From the IMG/VR virus record IMGVR_UViG_3300037521_000345, positions 1 through 64,000 of that record: 64,000 bases of DNA. One strand, 5' to 3'. The first letter of the stretch is position 1. Each line of letters begins with the position of its first letter. Positions 1-8,766 of the stretch are shown here, piece by piece. A model generated the notes under the pieces. That model searched no databases and was not told the origin of the DNA. It saw nothing but the letters and a program-made list of their open reading frames with translations. Origin of the DNA: a virus. The position numbers and the translations under genes are program-made.

Positions 1-589
1 TCTTTAAATAACCACTATTCAACTTTTCATATTTGAAATTATATTTTTTTGCAATTCCTTTAATATAATTTTTAGCATTAAATTTAACTCCAAATTTAGA
101 TTTCATATATTCAACTTTATCTAATAGACATGTTTCTAAAACTGTTGTTCCTTGCTTTCTTTCCATTCCAACAACTCTCATCTTATAAAACATATGTATC
201 ATTTCTTTCTCATCTGGTGTTAAACTATTATGAAAATCTCTTCTTTTTTTCTCAGCTAAAGAAATAACCTTTTTAGGTTTTTTAAGATTTATTTTACTTA
301 AGTTAATACTAACTTTATCAACCTCCACATAACCAAGAATTGAATCTGGTTTATTGATCAGTTTAAAATCTGTAGTAATTTTTACATCAGATTCTTTAAA
401 GAAAACTTTATTAGAAAAATCATAAATTTCACTTATATCTTTTATTCCAACAAATCCAAATGCACTTCCATCCCCTACTTTAAATATATCAGTTACTAAA
501 AGAGTGTTGGAAGATAAACTAATTTCTCTATCATGGGTTTTGGTGATTGCTGGATGCCTCCTGTTTTGCTTCGGTAGGGTTTGTGGCAT
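1..589 (-). CDS. Hypothetical protein, 3' end outside the window
   Basis: This minus-strand reading frame is open from an ATG at 589 to the left edge, 196 codons without a stop. I chose this start because AAGGAGG on the minus strand (605-599) sits nine bases upstream. The start lies inside the end of the neighbouring minus-strand gene, so the two overlap by about 59 bases. The N-terminal half is rich in Gly, Val and Ile (VGDGSAFGFVGIKD near residue 45), and the C-terminal half is Lys-rich and probably helical. I do not recognise the family. Its orientation sets it and its neighbour apart from the rest of the window. Confidence 0.7.
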   Translation of the reverse strand, partial: MPQTLPKQNRRHPAITKTHDREISLSSNTLLVTDIFKVGDGSAFGFVGIKDISEIYDFSNKVFFKESDVKITTDFKLINKPDSILGYVEVDKVSINLSKINLKKPKKVISLAEKKRRDFHNSLTPDEKEMIHMFYKMRVVGMERKQGTTVLETCLLDKVEYMKSKFGVKFNAKNYIKGIAKKYNFKYEKLNSGYLK

Positions 590-1079
590 TCTCTTCTTCC
601 TCCTTGTATTCTTCTAAAAATTTCGCCAGTACAACAACGGATTGTTGAAATAACTTTTTCAAATCTTTCACATTATTCTTCTCTGTTTGACTTATTATTA
701 TGTTCTTTATACTTGATAAAAAATACCCAATATCTTCATCTGATATACTTGGAAGATTTAACTTGGCACTTGGACATGTTTCTCCTGCACGAATAGGTGG
801 ATGAATCATCCCACATTCATCACATACACCTCCCATTGCCACCTGGGTGGTCGTTGTAGGGGGTGAGGTATGTGAAGGTGCAGGTGGTGTATTGACAGTA
901 ATATCAGGATTCACCTCTTTTGCTTTAATTTCTAAATCTCTTAATATCGTTTGTTGCTCTGGAGTCATTCCTGCTGGCGCTTGTCCTTGAGTTCCTTGGT
1001 TCTTCAAATCCAATGGCGGTGTGGTATACGTCTGATCATGTTCAGCATTAAATTGTTTCAATTTTTCGTCTTCGTTCAT
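531..1079 (-). CDS. Hypothetical protein with a small zinc-ribbon-like motif
   Basis: This 182-residue protein starts at 1079 behind an AGGAGG site at 1091-1086. Its N-terminal half is Pro/Thr/Gln-rich and probably disordered. Near residue 85 it has CDECGMIHPPI followed by a further Cys (ETCP), which looks like a small metal-binding knuckle. The C-terminal part is Lys/Glu-rich and helical. It is divergently oriented to the helicase gene at 1223, so the 143-base gap between them carries the promoters. No function can be assigned. Confidence 0.65.
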   Translation of the reverse strand: MNEDEKLKQFNAEHDQTYTTPPLDLKNQGTQGQAPAGMTPEQQTILRDLEIKAKEVNPDITVNTPPAPSHTSPPTTTTQVAMGGVCDECGMIHPPIRAGETCPSAKLNLPSISDEDIGYFLSSIKNIIISQTEKNNVKDLKKLFQQSVVVLAKFLEEYKEEEENATNPTEAKQEASSNHQNP

Positions 1080-1141
1080 AAAATTCCTCCTGAATATATT
1101 CTTTGTATTTTGTTCTTATTAATAGGTTATAGCATCCAAAA

Positions 1142-1157
1142 CTATATATATTAATAA
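1142..1157 (+). promoter_or_regulatory. Promoter-like element, class A (CTATATATATTAATAA)
   Basis: This 16-mer is identical at 1142, 29830, 31093 and 41231. All four copies are intergenic and upstream of a + strand transcription unit. Here it lies between divergent genes, 66 bases before the helicase start. The TATATTAA core resembles a -10 or late-promoter box. The promoter role is inferred from position and conservation. Confidence 0.6.
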
Positions 1158-1185
1158 TAAATGAGATAGTTTCTATAATTAATTT

Positions 1186-1213
1186 TTAGAACAAACACGT
1201 TAACAATCAACAA
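1186..1213 (+). promoter_or_regulatory. Promoter-like element, class B (TTAGAACAAA box)
   Basis: TTAGAACAAA occupies 1186-1195, just upstream of the helicase gene. The downstream TATATT-like box seen 12 bases away at other copies is poor here (CAACAA), so this is the weakest full-box member of the class. Confidence 0.4.
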
Positions 1214-1222
1214 AGGAGATAT

Positions 1223-2485
1223 ATGGGAAAACAACAAGACGATGCAAGACAGAATATATTAGATACTATTAGACATAGTGGAGTTAGTACCACAGCGAGT
1301 TCGATCTTGACTGCTAACTCCTTTGTGACTACTCTGGGTGGGTTTGCTGGAACAGGTAAAACCCACCTTATTAAAGAGTTAAGAAGAGATATCAAAAAAT
1401 ATTTTTTTAGACTGAAAATTGCATTTTGCACTTTCACAGGAAAAGCATCTTCAGTTTTAGCATCGAAATTAAATGAACCCAACCTCCTTGGTCCTAATGA
1501 TTATATTGGAACTATACATAGTCTCATCTATAAACCAAAAGTTAGATATGATAAAAAGCTAAAAATCTATATCAATGTAACTTGGGTTTTGAAAGAGAAA
1601 TATGAGATGTATTATGATCTGATAATAGTTGATGAGGCGTCAATGGTTTCAAAAGATATTTGGGATGATTTAATATCATATGATATTCCAATAATTGCTG
1701 TTGGAGATCATGGACAGTTGGGACCAGTTGCAGATGATTCATTCAATCTTATGAAAAGACCAGATCAAGTTTTAACTGATATACAAAGACAGTTAAAGGG
1801 TTCAGCAATAATTGATCTTTCAATTAAGGCGAGAAGGAGATTACCAATTCCTAACAACACAGTATTTCAAAGTGATCCTCCTGTATTGAAACTACAATGG
1901 AATAGTTCTCAATGTCAAAAAATTTGGAATGGATTAAAATTTGATAGTGAAGTAATGGCAATATGTAACTATAACATATCAAGAAATTATATTAACAGAT
2001 TGGTAAGAAAGAAACTAGAATATAAGAGGGTTGAACCTTATCCTGGTGAAAGAGTAGTGTGTCTTCAAAATAATAAGGATCTTGGAATTATGAATGGTCA
2101 AACAGGAACCGTTTATTTTTTGATGCCTGAAAAATATAAAAACACTTACAGGTTATCATTACAAGTGGATGGACAAGAGAATTATACTGAAGCATTCACT
2201 GATGGAACAACTTTTGATCAGGTCAAATATACAATATATGATGATAAAGAAAGAAGATCAATGTTATATAAATATTCACTTAAACATAATCTCTATGGTA
2301 TAAACTATTTTGATTATGCATATTGTATTTCAGTTCACAAATCACAAGGAAGTGAATGGGAAAAAATTGTATTATTTGATCAAAGAAATTCCTACCAGGA
2401 TGATGAAGCGTATGCTCGTTGGTTATACACAGGAATAACTCGAGCAAAGTCAAAGTTACTTATTGTAACTGATTTTTACTTTTAA
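1223..2485 (+). CDS. dda: Dda/RecD-like superfamily 1 DNA helicase
   Basis: This is a 420-residue ATP-dependent 5'-3' DNA helicase of the SF1B class, similar in size to T4 Dda (about 440 residues). The Walker A motif GGFAGTGKT is at residues 39-47, motif II DEAS at 137-140 and motif III GDHGQLGP at 161-168. Late motifs VHKSQGSEW and GITRAKSKLL lie near the C-terminus. In T4 the Dda protein unwinds early replication forks and remodels recombination intermediates. It opens the replication block and has its own promoters upstream. GGAGAT precedes the ATG at 1223. Family assignment is firm; equivalence to Dda rather than another RecD2-like helicase is inferred. Confidence 0.88.
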   Translation: MGKQQDDARQNILDTIRHSGVSTTASSILTANSFVTTLGGFAGTGKTHLIKELRRDIKKYFFRLKIAFCTFTGKASSVLASKLNEPNLLGPNDYIGTIHSLIYKPKVRYDKKLKIYINVTWVLKEKYEMYYDLIIVDEASMVSKDIWDDLISYDIPIIAVGDHGQLGPVADDSFNLMKRPDQVLTDIQRQLKGSAIIDLSIKARRRLPIPNNTVFQSDPPVLKLQWNSSQCQKIWNGLKFDSEVMAICNYNISRNYINRLVRKKLEYKRVEPYPGERVVCLQNNKDLGIMNGQTGTVYFLMPEKYKNTYRLSLQVDGQENYTEAFTDGTTFDQVKYTIYDDKERRSMLYKYSLKHNLYGINYFDYAYCISVHKSQGSEWEKIVLFDQRNSYQDDEAYARWLYTGITRAKSKLLIVTDFYF

Positions 2486-2507
2486 AAAAGAAAGAGGTGA
2501 ACTGTAA

Positions 2508-2822
2508 ATGGGAACAAATACTTATAAACAAGAGCTTCAAAAGATGATGACTTACTTGATTGAAAATCAATCTGTTCTTATTAGTAAATGTTATAGAAAA
2601 ATTAAGGAAACTGATTTATTTCAACACTGCTCAAGGGCGATGTTAATGGATGAAGTATGTGATCCAGGACCTTTGTGTAGTTGTTATATGAGTCCATATT
2701 CCAAATGGCGACTTGGAGATTGTCCAATGGCAGATAAGTTTTTACAAAAAGAATATGATGCACCAAAAGAAAAAGTAAGAACTGGTCAACAAAAAGGTAA
2801 GAAAAAAAGAGGTCGTCAATAA
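2508..2822 (+). CDS. Hypothetical Cys-rich protein
   Basis: This 104-residue protein has a cluster of cysteines (positions about 41, 51, 57 and 59, and 72 in GDCPM) and a very basic tail ending in KKKRGRQ. The pattern suggests a metal-binding, possibly nucleic-acid-binding small protein. It follows the helicase by 22 bases and its stop overlaps the next start region. No family is recognised. Confidence 0.6.
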   Translation: MGTNTYKQELQKMMTYLIENQSVLISKCYRKIKETDLFQHCSRAMLMDEVCDPGPLCSCYMSPYSKWRLGDCPMADKFLQKEYDAPKEKVRTGQQKGKKKRGRQ

Positions 2823-3007
2823 TGAGCGCACATCCATTACAAACCAACACAGAAAATTATTGTGTTAAGGAATGTAATGGATGTGTATTCTGTATAAAAA
2901 TAATTTGGTCAAAAGGTAATTTTTTTTGCGCAAGATTTTCTCGACCTGACGCTGAATGGTATATTTATCCTCCCTGTACTATGTATGAACATGAACTTAT
3001 AAATTGA
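2822..3007 (+). CDS. Small Cys-rich protein (CxxxCxxCxxC)
   Basis: This 61-residue protein contains CVKECNGCVFC near residues 14-24 and further Cys at about 36 and 52. The arrangement resembles a zinc or iron-sulfur knuckle. A similar small Cys-rich protein is encoded at 53433, with a comparable CDNCSFC motif and length. The ATG overlaps the stop of the preceding gene. Function is unknown. Confidence 0.6.
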   Translation: MSAHPLQTNTENYCVKECNGCVFCIKIIWSKGNFFCARFSRPDAEWYIYPPCTMYEHELIN

Positions 3008-3024
3008 GATATTAATTTAAATAA

Positions 3025-3052
3025 AAGGAACAAAATAATAAATACATATTTT
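3025..3052 (+). promoter_or_regulatory. Promoter-like element, class B (variant AAGGAACAAA)
   Basis: AAGGAACAAA at 3025-3034 is followed after exactly 12 bases by TATTTT. This matches the spacing of the TTAGAACAAA-N12-TATATT motif elsewhere in the window. It lies in the 62-base gap before the gene at 3070. Confidence 0.45.
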
Positions 3053-3069
3053 TATTGGAGGTCTTGTCA

Positions 3070-3471
3070 ATGAGCGAAATTTGCGGATTAATTAAACACA
3101 AATTAAATGAGTATGGATATGAAATATACGAAATAACAGAAACTTCATATAATCGAGAATTTTGTATTATGGCAGAATCGGTAATGATATTTGTCAATGA
3201 ACTTGAAAAGTCTTTAACATTATCGTTTGAATGTACTTTAGAACCAGAGAAAGTAGCACAAAGAATAATGGTTATTAATGAAATTGATGAAGTAAGTTTA
3301 GTTTATATTTCAGAATCCTATATATTTGATAAAGTAACTGAAAAATATATAGTTGGTGATCATGCTAAACAAGTAGCATGTGAAATGGAACAATCCAAAC
3401 TATTAAAGGAGATTACTAGGAAACGACTTTATTGTCATATTTTGAAAACACAGAAATGTCACGAATGTTAG
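3070..3471 (+). CDS. Hypothetical protein
   Basis: This is a 133-residue protein. I place the start at ATG 3070, eight bases after GGAGG at 3057-3061, rather than at the upstream TTG that overlaps this site. The sequence is acidic with alternating beta-type segments, and ends in a basic Cys-containing tail (CHILKTQKCHEC). It sits just before the clamp-loader gene. No family is recognised. Confidence 0.6.
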   Translation: MSEICGLIKHKLNEYGYEIYEITETSYNREFCIMAESVMIFVNELEKSLTLSFECTLEPEKVAQRIMVINEIDEVSLVYISESYIFDKVTEKYIVGDHAKQVACEMEQSKLLKEITRKRLYCHILKTQKCHEC

Positions 3472-3485
3472 AAAGGAGTTTGTGA

Positions 3486-4472
3486 ATGGATGAATTTTTA
3501 GATTCTGTATGGGTAGAAAAATACAGACCAAGAAGATTGAATGATCTAGTTCTTCCTGAACAGTATAGAAGAGACTTTGAAATAATGTTGGGTAAACAGA
3601 AAATTTCAAGTCTTTTATTTTCAGGACCTCCAGGAGGAGGAAAAACCACATTAGCTAGAATCATATGTTCAAAAGAAGGTGTATTACAAAATAGAAAAGA
3701 TAATCTATTAATGGCAAATGGTTCAGCTAAATCCACAAGAAGTATTCACTTCGTAGATTCTGTTATAGAACCATTCCTGAAACATCCACCTTCAAGAGAC
3801 AAATATAAAATTGTATTTATTGATGAAGCAGATAAATTAACTCCAGAAGCTTTTGATTCATTCAGAGGAATCATAGAAAAATATCAAGCAGCTTATGGAA
3901 GATTTATTTGGACTTGTAACTACATCTATAAGATTCCTGATCCAGTTCAAAGTAGATTTACAATTTATAAATTCAAACAGATTTCAAAAGAATTTATTTT
4001 TGATTATTGTAAAAATATATTGACACTGGAGAATATTAAATTTGATGACGAATCAATATACTTGATTATCAATAGTCTCTATCCAGATGTAAGAAAAATT
4101 GTTACAACAGCAGCACAATGTTCATTAGAAGGTTCGTTGAAAGTATCAGAAAAAGATGTTATAACAGCAGAGAAAGTTGCAATCTCACATATCATTGAAA
4201 TAATTAGTTTAATTGAACAAGAGAAAATTACAAGAATTGGAAGAGAAATTAAAAGTTTAAGTGATATATTATCCAAAACTGATTTGGAATATTATAGAGT
4301 TTATAATGAGCTCTTTTTTATGGATAAGATACCAATGCCTGCAAAGATAATGATCAATAGATATTCGCTGGATCATCAATCGTGTTTATCACCACAGATG
4401 CATTTCATGGCAATGGTGTTTGATATTATCAAAACATTAAGAGACTACAAATTAGCAAGGATGAAAAAATGA
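3486..4472 (+). CDS. 44: Sliding-clamp loader ATPase subunit (T4 gp44-like)
   Basis: This 328-residue AAA+ protein matches the clamp-loader small-subunit family. It has the N-terminal WVEKYRPRRLNDLV signature (residues 9-22), Walker A GPPGGGKT (47-54), Walker B DEAD (113-116) and an SRF arginine-finger motif (156-158) in place of the usual SRC. Clamp loaders open the ring-shaped clamp and place it on primed DNA using ATP. T4 gp44 is 319 residues long. The primase start overlaps its stop, and the probable clamp is two short genes further on. No gp62-like partner is recognised in this window. Confidence 0.9.
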   Translation: MDEFLDSVWVEKYRPRRLNDLVLPEQYRRDFEIMLGKQKISSLLFSGPPGGGKTTLARIICSKEGVLQNRKDNLLMANGSAKSTRSIHFVDSVIEPFLKHPPSRDKYKIVFIDEADKLTPEAFDSFRGIIEKYQAAYGRFIWTCNYIYKIPDPVQSRFTIYKFKQISKEFIFDYCKNILTLENIKFDDESIYLIINSLYPDVRKIVTTAAQCSLEGSLKVSEKDVITAEKVAISHIIEIISLIEQEKITRIGREIKSLSDILSKTDLEYYRVYNELFFMDKIPMPAKIMINRYSLDHQSCLSPQMHFMAMVFDIIKTLRDYKLARMKK

Positions 4473-5449
4473 TTGGAATCTATCAAGATAATTTTATAGA
4501 TTATTTAAAAGATAGATTAGGAGATCATATAAAAATAACTGCCAAGAATATTATAGTTCCATGTCCTTGGTGTGAATATCAAAAAGATAAAGATCATTAT
4601 CATTTATATATAGGATTGGATATTCCAATATTCAATTGCTTTGGTCCAGTTTGTAATAAGCATGGTTTTATTGGAAAATTTGTAAGTAAAATAGAAGGAC
4701 ATGATATAACAGATAAATTTGTAAATAAAAATTCATTACAGTTAGCAGCTAAATCAAGAAAAGAATTTAGAAATGATGAACAAATAAAGAAGCTGACAAT
4801 ACCAGAAATCAATTTAGATTCTTTTCCAAATAAACATCTTTATATTCAAAAGAGATTAAAATTTGCAAATATTTCAACTAAATATATTAAAGGTTTAATT
4901 TTTGATGTTCACGAATTTTTGAATATCAATAACATTCCAATTGATGAAACTCTTGGACGATTGAGAAACTATCTACATAGCAATTTTGTTGGGTTTGTTA
5001 CAGAAAAACATTCAATGGTAATCTTTAGAAATATTGATCACTCTCAATCTATGGCGCATTATAAATTACATATACAACTAACAAATTTTTTAGACTACTA
5101 TAAATTATTAGGAAATAAAAAAGACTCTAATCAAATAGTTCTTGCTGAAGGAATATTTGATATTTATACAGAACACATATTTGATTTTCTAAACATTAAA
5201 CATGATGTTGCTTTATATGCTTCAGTTCATTCTTCAAGATATCTCTCTTTGATAAAAAGTATAGTGTTTAATGAACAGATTTTTAGACCTGATGTAGTAA
5301 TATTGTCAGATAATAATATTGATGAAAAGCAATATAAGAATCTGAAAAAATATAATCCACATTTATTTAATTCACTTAAAGTTTATTATAATAAATATGG
5401 TAAAGATTTTAATGAAACACCTGTTATACCAGAAGAGAATATCATCTAA
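4469..5449 (+). CDS. DNA primase, zinc-finger plus TOPRIM type
   Basis: This 326-residue protein has an N-terminal zinc-finger pattern with Cys at 32, 35, 57 and 62, as in DnaG-type primases. A divergent TOPRIM-like core follows, with LAEGIFD at 225-231 and LSDNN at 279-283. Primases of this kind make the RNA primers for lagging-strand synthesis. The ATG overlaps the clamp-loader stop, so the two are translationally coupled. It is shorter than DnaG and lacks an obvious helicase-binding domain. The family is likely; the exact subgroup is uncertain. Confidence 0.7.
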   Translation: MIGIYQDNFIDYLKDRLGDHIKITAKNIIVPCPWCEYQKDKDHYHLYIGLDIPIFNCFGPVCNKHGFIGKFVSKIEGHDITDKFVNKNSLQLAAKSRKEFRNDEQIKKLTIPEINLDSFPNKHLYIQKRLKFANISTKYIKGLIFDVHEFLNINNIPIDETLGRLRNYLHSNFVGFVTEKHSMVIFRNIDHSQSMAHYKLHIQLTNFLDYYKLLGNKKDSNQIVLAEGIFDIYTEHIFDFLNIKHDVALYASVHSSRYLSLIKSIVFNEQIFRPDVVILSDNNIDEKQYKNLKKYNPHLFNSLKVYYNKYGKDFNETPVIPEENII

Positions 5450-5464
5450 AGGAGATAAATAACA

Positions 5465-5854
5465 ATGAGCTATATTCAAGAGAAATTACAGGAAGTCTTT
5501 GAAACCACAATAGAATCAGATCAAGAGTATAACGGACCAATTGATATGATTGATTATTACTCACTTTTTTGTAAAGCAGCTTCTAATGATAATTTATTTA
5601 AATTGATGGGAAATAATTTTTGTATGTTCAAGCATTTTTATGAAAAACAAGATGCAGTTATGATTATGTTTTCAATTCCAATCAATAGTCGAGAAGAAAT
5701 AGTGGGTTCAAAAAATGTGGCAGAAAGAGTTATGGAAGTAGTTGAAGCAACAGAAAAATCTTTTATAACTATTGACAGTATGAAATCTGAAGAAATAAAA
5801 GAAGATAAATTTGTATATGTAACGATGGTTAAGGTTTTGGAAGGAGGTGTTTAA
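5465..5854 (+). CDS. Hypothetical protein
   Basis: This is a 129-residue acidic protein with mixed helix and strand character. It lies between the primase and the probable clamp in the replication operon, behind AAGGAGAT. It contains no motif I recognise. Confidence 0.6.
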   Translation: MSYIQEKLQEVFETTIESDQEYNGPIDMIDYYSLFCKAASNDNLFKLMGNNFCMFKHFYEKQDAVMIMFSIPINSREEIVGSKNVAERVMEVVEATEKSFITIDSMKSEEIKEDKFVYVTMVKVLEGGV

Positions 5855-6082
5855 ATGAATGGAAGGCGAAGTAGGTGGATTGCAAAACTTTTTATTGCTG
5901 CAGATCCAGGTTTGATTCTTTCTATGAACAGTATCTATGGAAAAGATCAGACTAAAATGCAACCAAGAAAATTGCATAGAAGAGCAAAAAGGATGTGGAG
6001 TCAACATGATCCAGCAACAAAAACTTGGGGAAAAATGTCGGACGTAAAACTAAACAAGAAAGGAATGAAAAATGACAGATAG
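5855..6082 (+). CDS. Hypothetical small basic protein
   Basis: This 75-residue protein is strongly basic (RKLHRRAKRMW near the middle, KLNKKGMKNDR at the end), which suggests nucleic-acid binding. The ATG directly follows the previous stop, with GGAGG nine bases upstream, and its 3' end overlaps the next gene by 11 bases. No family is recognised. Confidence 0.6.
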   Translation: MNGRRSRWIAKLFIAADPGLILSMNSIYGKDQTKMQPRKLHRRAKRMWSQHDPATKTWGKMSDVKLNKKGMKNDR

Positions 6083-6848
6083 AGCGTTAGATCTTAATCA
6101 AGAAGAATATGGAAACTTTATTAGATGTTTGAATAATTTAAAAGAGATATGTAATGACATTGATATTCGTGAGGGAATAATTCGTCAAAGAAGTAATGAT
6201 CGTTCTTGTATCTTTGAGTTTGATATGCAGAATATTTTAACAGATGTTACCATGCCCATATCTGATATTAAAAAGAAATTAGATTTATTAAAATCATTTG
6301 TAGGACAAGAAAGTGTTAAAATTGATATTCATAGAGAACAAGAAGAGTCTGAATCTTATTTTATAGTATCAGATGAATATTCATCAATTAAATTCATGTT
6401 TCCTGCAATGCAATTTATTGATAATAGTTTTATGTCACAAGCAGAACTTGATGGTGTTTTGATTGTTAATGAAGATGAACTTCTTTTAGAAACTGTATTA
6501 ACTAATTTGATAACTGATAGAATTAGAATCATCACAGACAACTTCAATTCAACTGCTATACAAGTTATATTTAATGAGGATAGAGCAACAATTCAAACTC
6601 AAACTCAATCGAAAGATCAATATGCAACTTTTATGAGAGACATACCAACTAATATTATACTTGAACCTTGTTCTGTTAATTTAGTAACGATGCTATTTAA
6701 AATGGAGCATGATACAAGGGTTTCTTTTAAAATGTATAAAGATGCTGAAAGACCTATTACAGTAAATAAACTTGAAACAAATGTTGGAGAAATTGAGGTA
6801 AAAATATTTTCAAGGTCTTCAATCATTTCACAGGAAGATGAAGAATAA
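6072..6848 (+). CDS. 45: Probable DNA polymerase sliding clamp (gp45-like)
   Basis: This 258-residue protein is similar in length to T4 gp45 (228 residues). It has the alternating strand/helix pattern and low Cys/Trp content expected of a clamp. Two similar halves each carry a central acidic strand and a helix (for example ISDIKKKLDLLKSF near residue 75). The call rests mainly on context, because it lies between the clamp loader/primase and the FEN-type nuclease, as clamps often do. There is no catalytic motif, in line with a scaffold role. A structure prediction would settle it. Confidence 0.55.
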   Translation: MTDRALDLNQEEYGNFIRCLNNLKEICNDIDIREGIIRQRSNDRSCIFEFDMQNILTDVTMPISDIKKKLDLLKSFVGQESVKIDIHREQEESESYFIVSDEYSSIKFMFPAMQFIDNSFMSQAELDGVLIVNEDELLLETVLTNLITDRIRIITDNFNSTAIQVIFNEDRATIQTQTQSKDQYATFMRDIPTNIILEPCSVNLVTMLFKMEHDTRVSFKMYKDAERPITVNKLETNVGEIEVKIFSRSSIISQEDEE

Positions 6849-7975
6849 TGCATCCATCAAGTCTCTTAAGCTACTATCCAACGTATAATATTTTAGATCA
6901 AATAGTTTCATATAATAGTTATAAAAAACTAAATATTTTTATTGATTTAAAAAATACATTACAAACTACTTATATGGAACATGCGATTGTTAATATAGTT
7001 GAGAATTCAAAAAATACAAGACATCTTGATACGTCAGTTTTTTCATCTGTCATTTCATTTCTAGCATTTCATAAAATGTATGCAATGAAGCGAGGAATTG
7101 ATGTTGAGTTTATTATTTTTTTTGAATCTGGAAAGTCATCTTATCATAAAAACATATCAAAAAAATATAAAATATCTAGAAAGATAGATGACTTATATGG
7201 TCTCGATAGAGTTGATAGAGAATTATTTTTTAATGTTTTAATGGCAAACTTTCGATTAATTGAAAATGCGCTTAATAAGATGCCTTCTATAAAAGTTATT
7301 CGTTTACCAGAATTAGAAGCTGACTTTATTCCTTATTATCTTTTGAGTCGTGGTCATGTTCCTGTTGATGGTTCAGTTGCTAATATAACATACTCTAATG
7401 ACCACGACTTATGGCAATGTGCTGCTGATCATTCTTATATTTATTCCAAGACTGCAAAATATAGAAAGATTATAAAAGCAGGAACTATTATGAATCTTAT
7501 ATTTAAAAAAGAAAATGATATTCCTGATATTTATGCTCCATTAGCTATGGCAGTAATAGGAGATCCAGGAGATGATATTGATGGAATTAATGGAGTTGGA
7601 CCAGTAGGTTGCCTTAAAATCTTTGATCAACTAATCGCTTTAACAGGAAGTATGGGAGATATATATAAAAAACTTCAAAACAATAAAGATCTATTTACAA
7701 CAACTCCTGCTAATGTAGTTAATAAAACATTGAAGAAGGTTGTTGAACAAGAGAATAATACAAAGGTTTTATCAAAAGCTATTAGACTCATATCATTTGA
7801 AATGCTCTCCAGAGCATTGGACGATCCAAATACAACAGAAATGTTAGATAAAAAAAGACTGATTGAAAAGAAAATGAGTGAAAAAGAAATTGCTCCTCTG
7901 GAATCTATGAAAACTGCTTTGATTAAGAATGGAGTCTTTTTAGAAGAGAGTTCAATAGATTTTTTATATATATAA
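6848..7975 (+). CDS. 5'-3' exonuclease / flap endonuclease (T4 RNase H-like)
   Basis: This 375-residue protein has the FEN/5'-nuclease arrangement. It has an N-terminal IFIDLKN strand (29-35) and acidic metal-binding clusters LEAD (156-159), SNDHDL (183-188) and GDPGDD (238-243). These are followed by the helix-hairpin-helix-like GINGVGP (246-252). Enzymes of this family remove RNA primers and trim flaps during Okazaki fragment processing. Its ATG overlaps the stop of the probable clamp gene, and it ends the first operon. Some jumbo phages use the same fold as a general exonuclease. Confidence 0.85.
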   Translation: MHPSSLLSYYPTYNILDQIVSYNSYKKLNIFIDLKNTLQTTYMEHAIVNIVENSKNTRHLDTSVFSSVISFLAFHKMYAMKRGIDVEFIIFFESGKSSYHKNISKKYKISRKIDDLYGLDRVDRELFFNVLMANFRLIENALNKMPSIKVIRLPELEADFIPYYLLSRGHVPVDGSVANITYSNDHDLWQCAADHSYIYSKTAKYRKIIKAGTIMNLIFKKENDIPDIYAPLAMAVIGDPGDDIDGINGVGPVGCLKIFDQLIALTGSMGDIYKKLQNNKDLFTTTPANVVNKTLKKVVEQENNTKVLSKAIRLISFEMLSRALDDPNTTEMLDKKRLIEKKMSEKEIAPLESMKTALIKNGVFLEESSIDFLYI

Positions 7976-7988
7976 CCATAACTTTATT

Positions 7989-8016
7989 TTAGAACAAATT
8001 AAAAATATGGTATATA
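7989..8016 (+). promoter_or_regulatory. Promoter-like element, class B
   Basis: TTAGAACAAA (7989-7998) is followed after 12 bases by TATATA. It occupies the 54-base gap between the nuclease gene and the structural gene at 8030. This is one of the best matches to the class consensus. Confidence 0.6.
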
Positions 8017-8029
8017 TGAGGAAAAATAA

Positions 8030-8749
8030 ATGTTAAATCAATCAGATGTTTTAGATTTTGTTAAATCTAATCTAGGTTTTCCTTTCATGCATCTTGAACT
8101 AGAGGATGATCAAATAATAGATTATATAAACAAAAATACTAGAAAAACGTTCTCATATTATATCCCTCAAAAAGTAATGACCTCGTTAAATACCGTAGTT
8201 GAATCTAATAGAGTTCCCGGAAAAGCAAATGAATATTATATTACAGAACCAGATGGTTTAGAAATATTAAATGTGGTTGATATTTATACAACTTCTGGTG
8301 AACTCTATATGTTTGGTCACCCGCCTTTAGGAGTATTTTCACATGGTGAATTAAAAGAGTGGGCATTAGCTGTAAGTATGGCAATGGACACTAAAATGTT
8401 TTCTTCATTTGATTATACATTTGAATTTAGACATCCAAATATATTAAGAATCTCTCCTGTATCCTCTGCGCTTGGTTGGATTACTGTTGAGTATGAGAGG
8501 ATGCAACCAGAAGATTTAGGAGGTGTTCCAAATGATATTCAAGAAGATTTTAAAAATCTAGCTCTTGCAGATATTATGTTAGTGATTGGAAGAATTAGAA
8601 AAAGATATGGAGGAGGAACTCTTAGAACCCCCTTTGGAGAAATCCCATTAGAGAGTGATATCTTTGATGAGGGAAAAGAGTTGAGGAGGGAAATAATAGA
8701 GAAGTTGGAGAGATTGTTTATTCCCAACGTTAGAATTGATCACGGATAA
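8030..8749 (+). CDS. Probable virion structural protein, neck/connector type
   Basis: This 239-residue protein resembles neck or head-tail connector proteins of large myophages. It has a helical N-terminus with DQIIDYINKNTRKTFSYYIPQ, a central beta-rich part and a C-terminal helix-turn segment around LADIMLVIGRIRKRYGG and TPFGEIPLES. I rely on resemblance in layout rather than on a diagnostic motif. It starts a new transcription unit behind a class B promoter. A tail-terminator-like role is an alternative. Confidence 0.45.
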   Translation: MLNQSDVLDFVKSNLGFPFMHLELEDDQIIDYINKNTRKTFSYYIPQKVMTSLNTVVESNRVPGKANEYYITEPDGLEILNVVDIYTTSGELYMFGHPPLGVFSHGELKEWALAVSMAMDTKMFSSFDYTFEFRHPNILRISPVSSALGWITVEYERMQPEDLGGVPNDIQEDFKNLALADIMLVIGRIRKRYGGGTLRTPFGEIPLESDIFDEGKELRREIIEKLERLFIPNVRIDHG

Positions 8750-8766
8750 TTTAAGGAGAAAGAAAA

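Noticed and set aside
531-589. Frameshift in the minus-strand gene at the left edge, suggested by the short frame from ATG 534
   Set aside because: An upstream ATG at 589 with AAGGAGG nine bases before it gives an intact frame to the window edge, so no frameshift is needed.
581-1154. Plus-strand reading frames opposite the two minus-strand genes
   Set aside because: They lack ribosome binding sites and have Leu/Cys/Phe-rich, low-charge translations typical of antisense frames.
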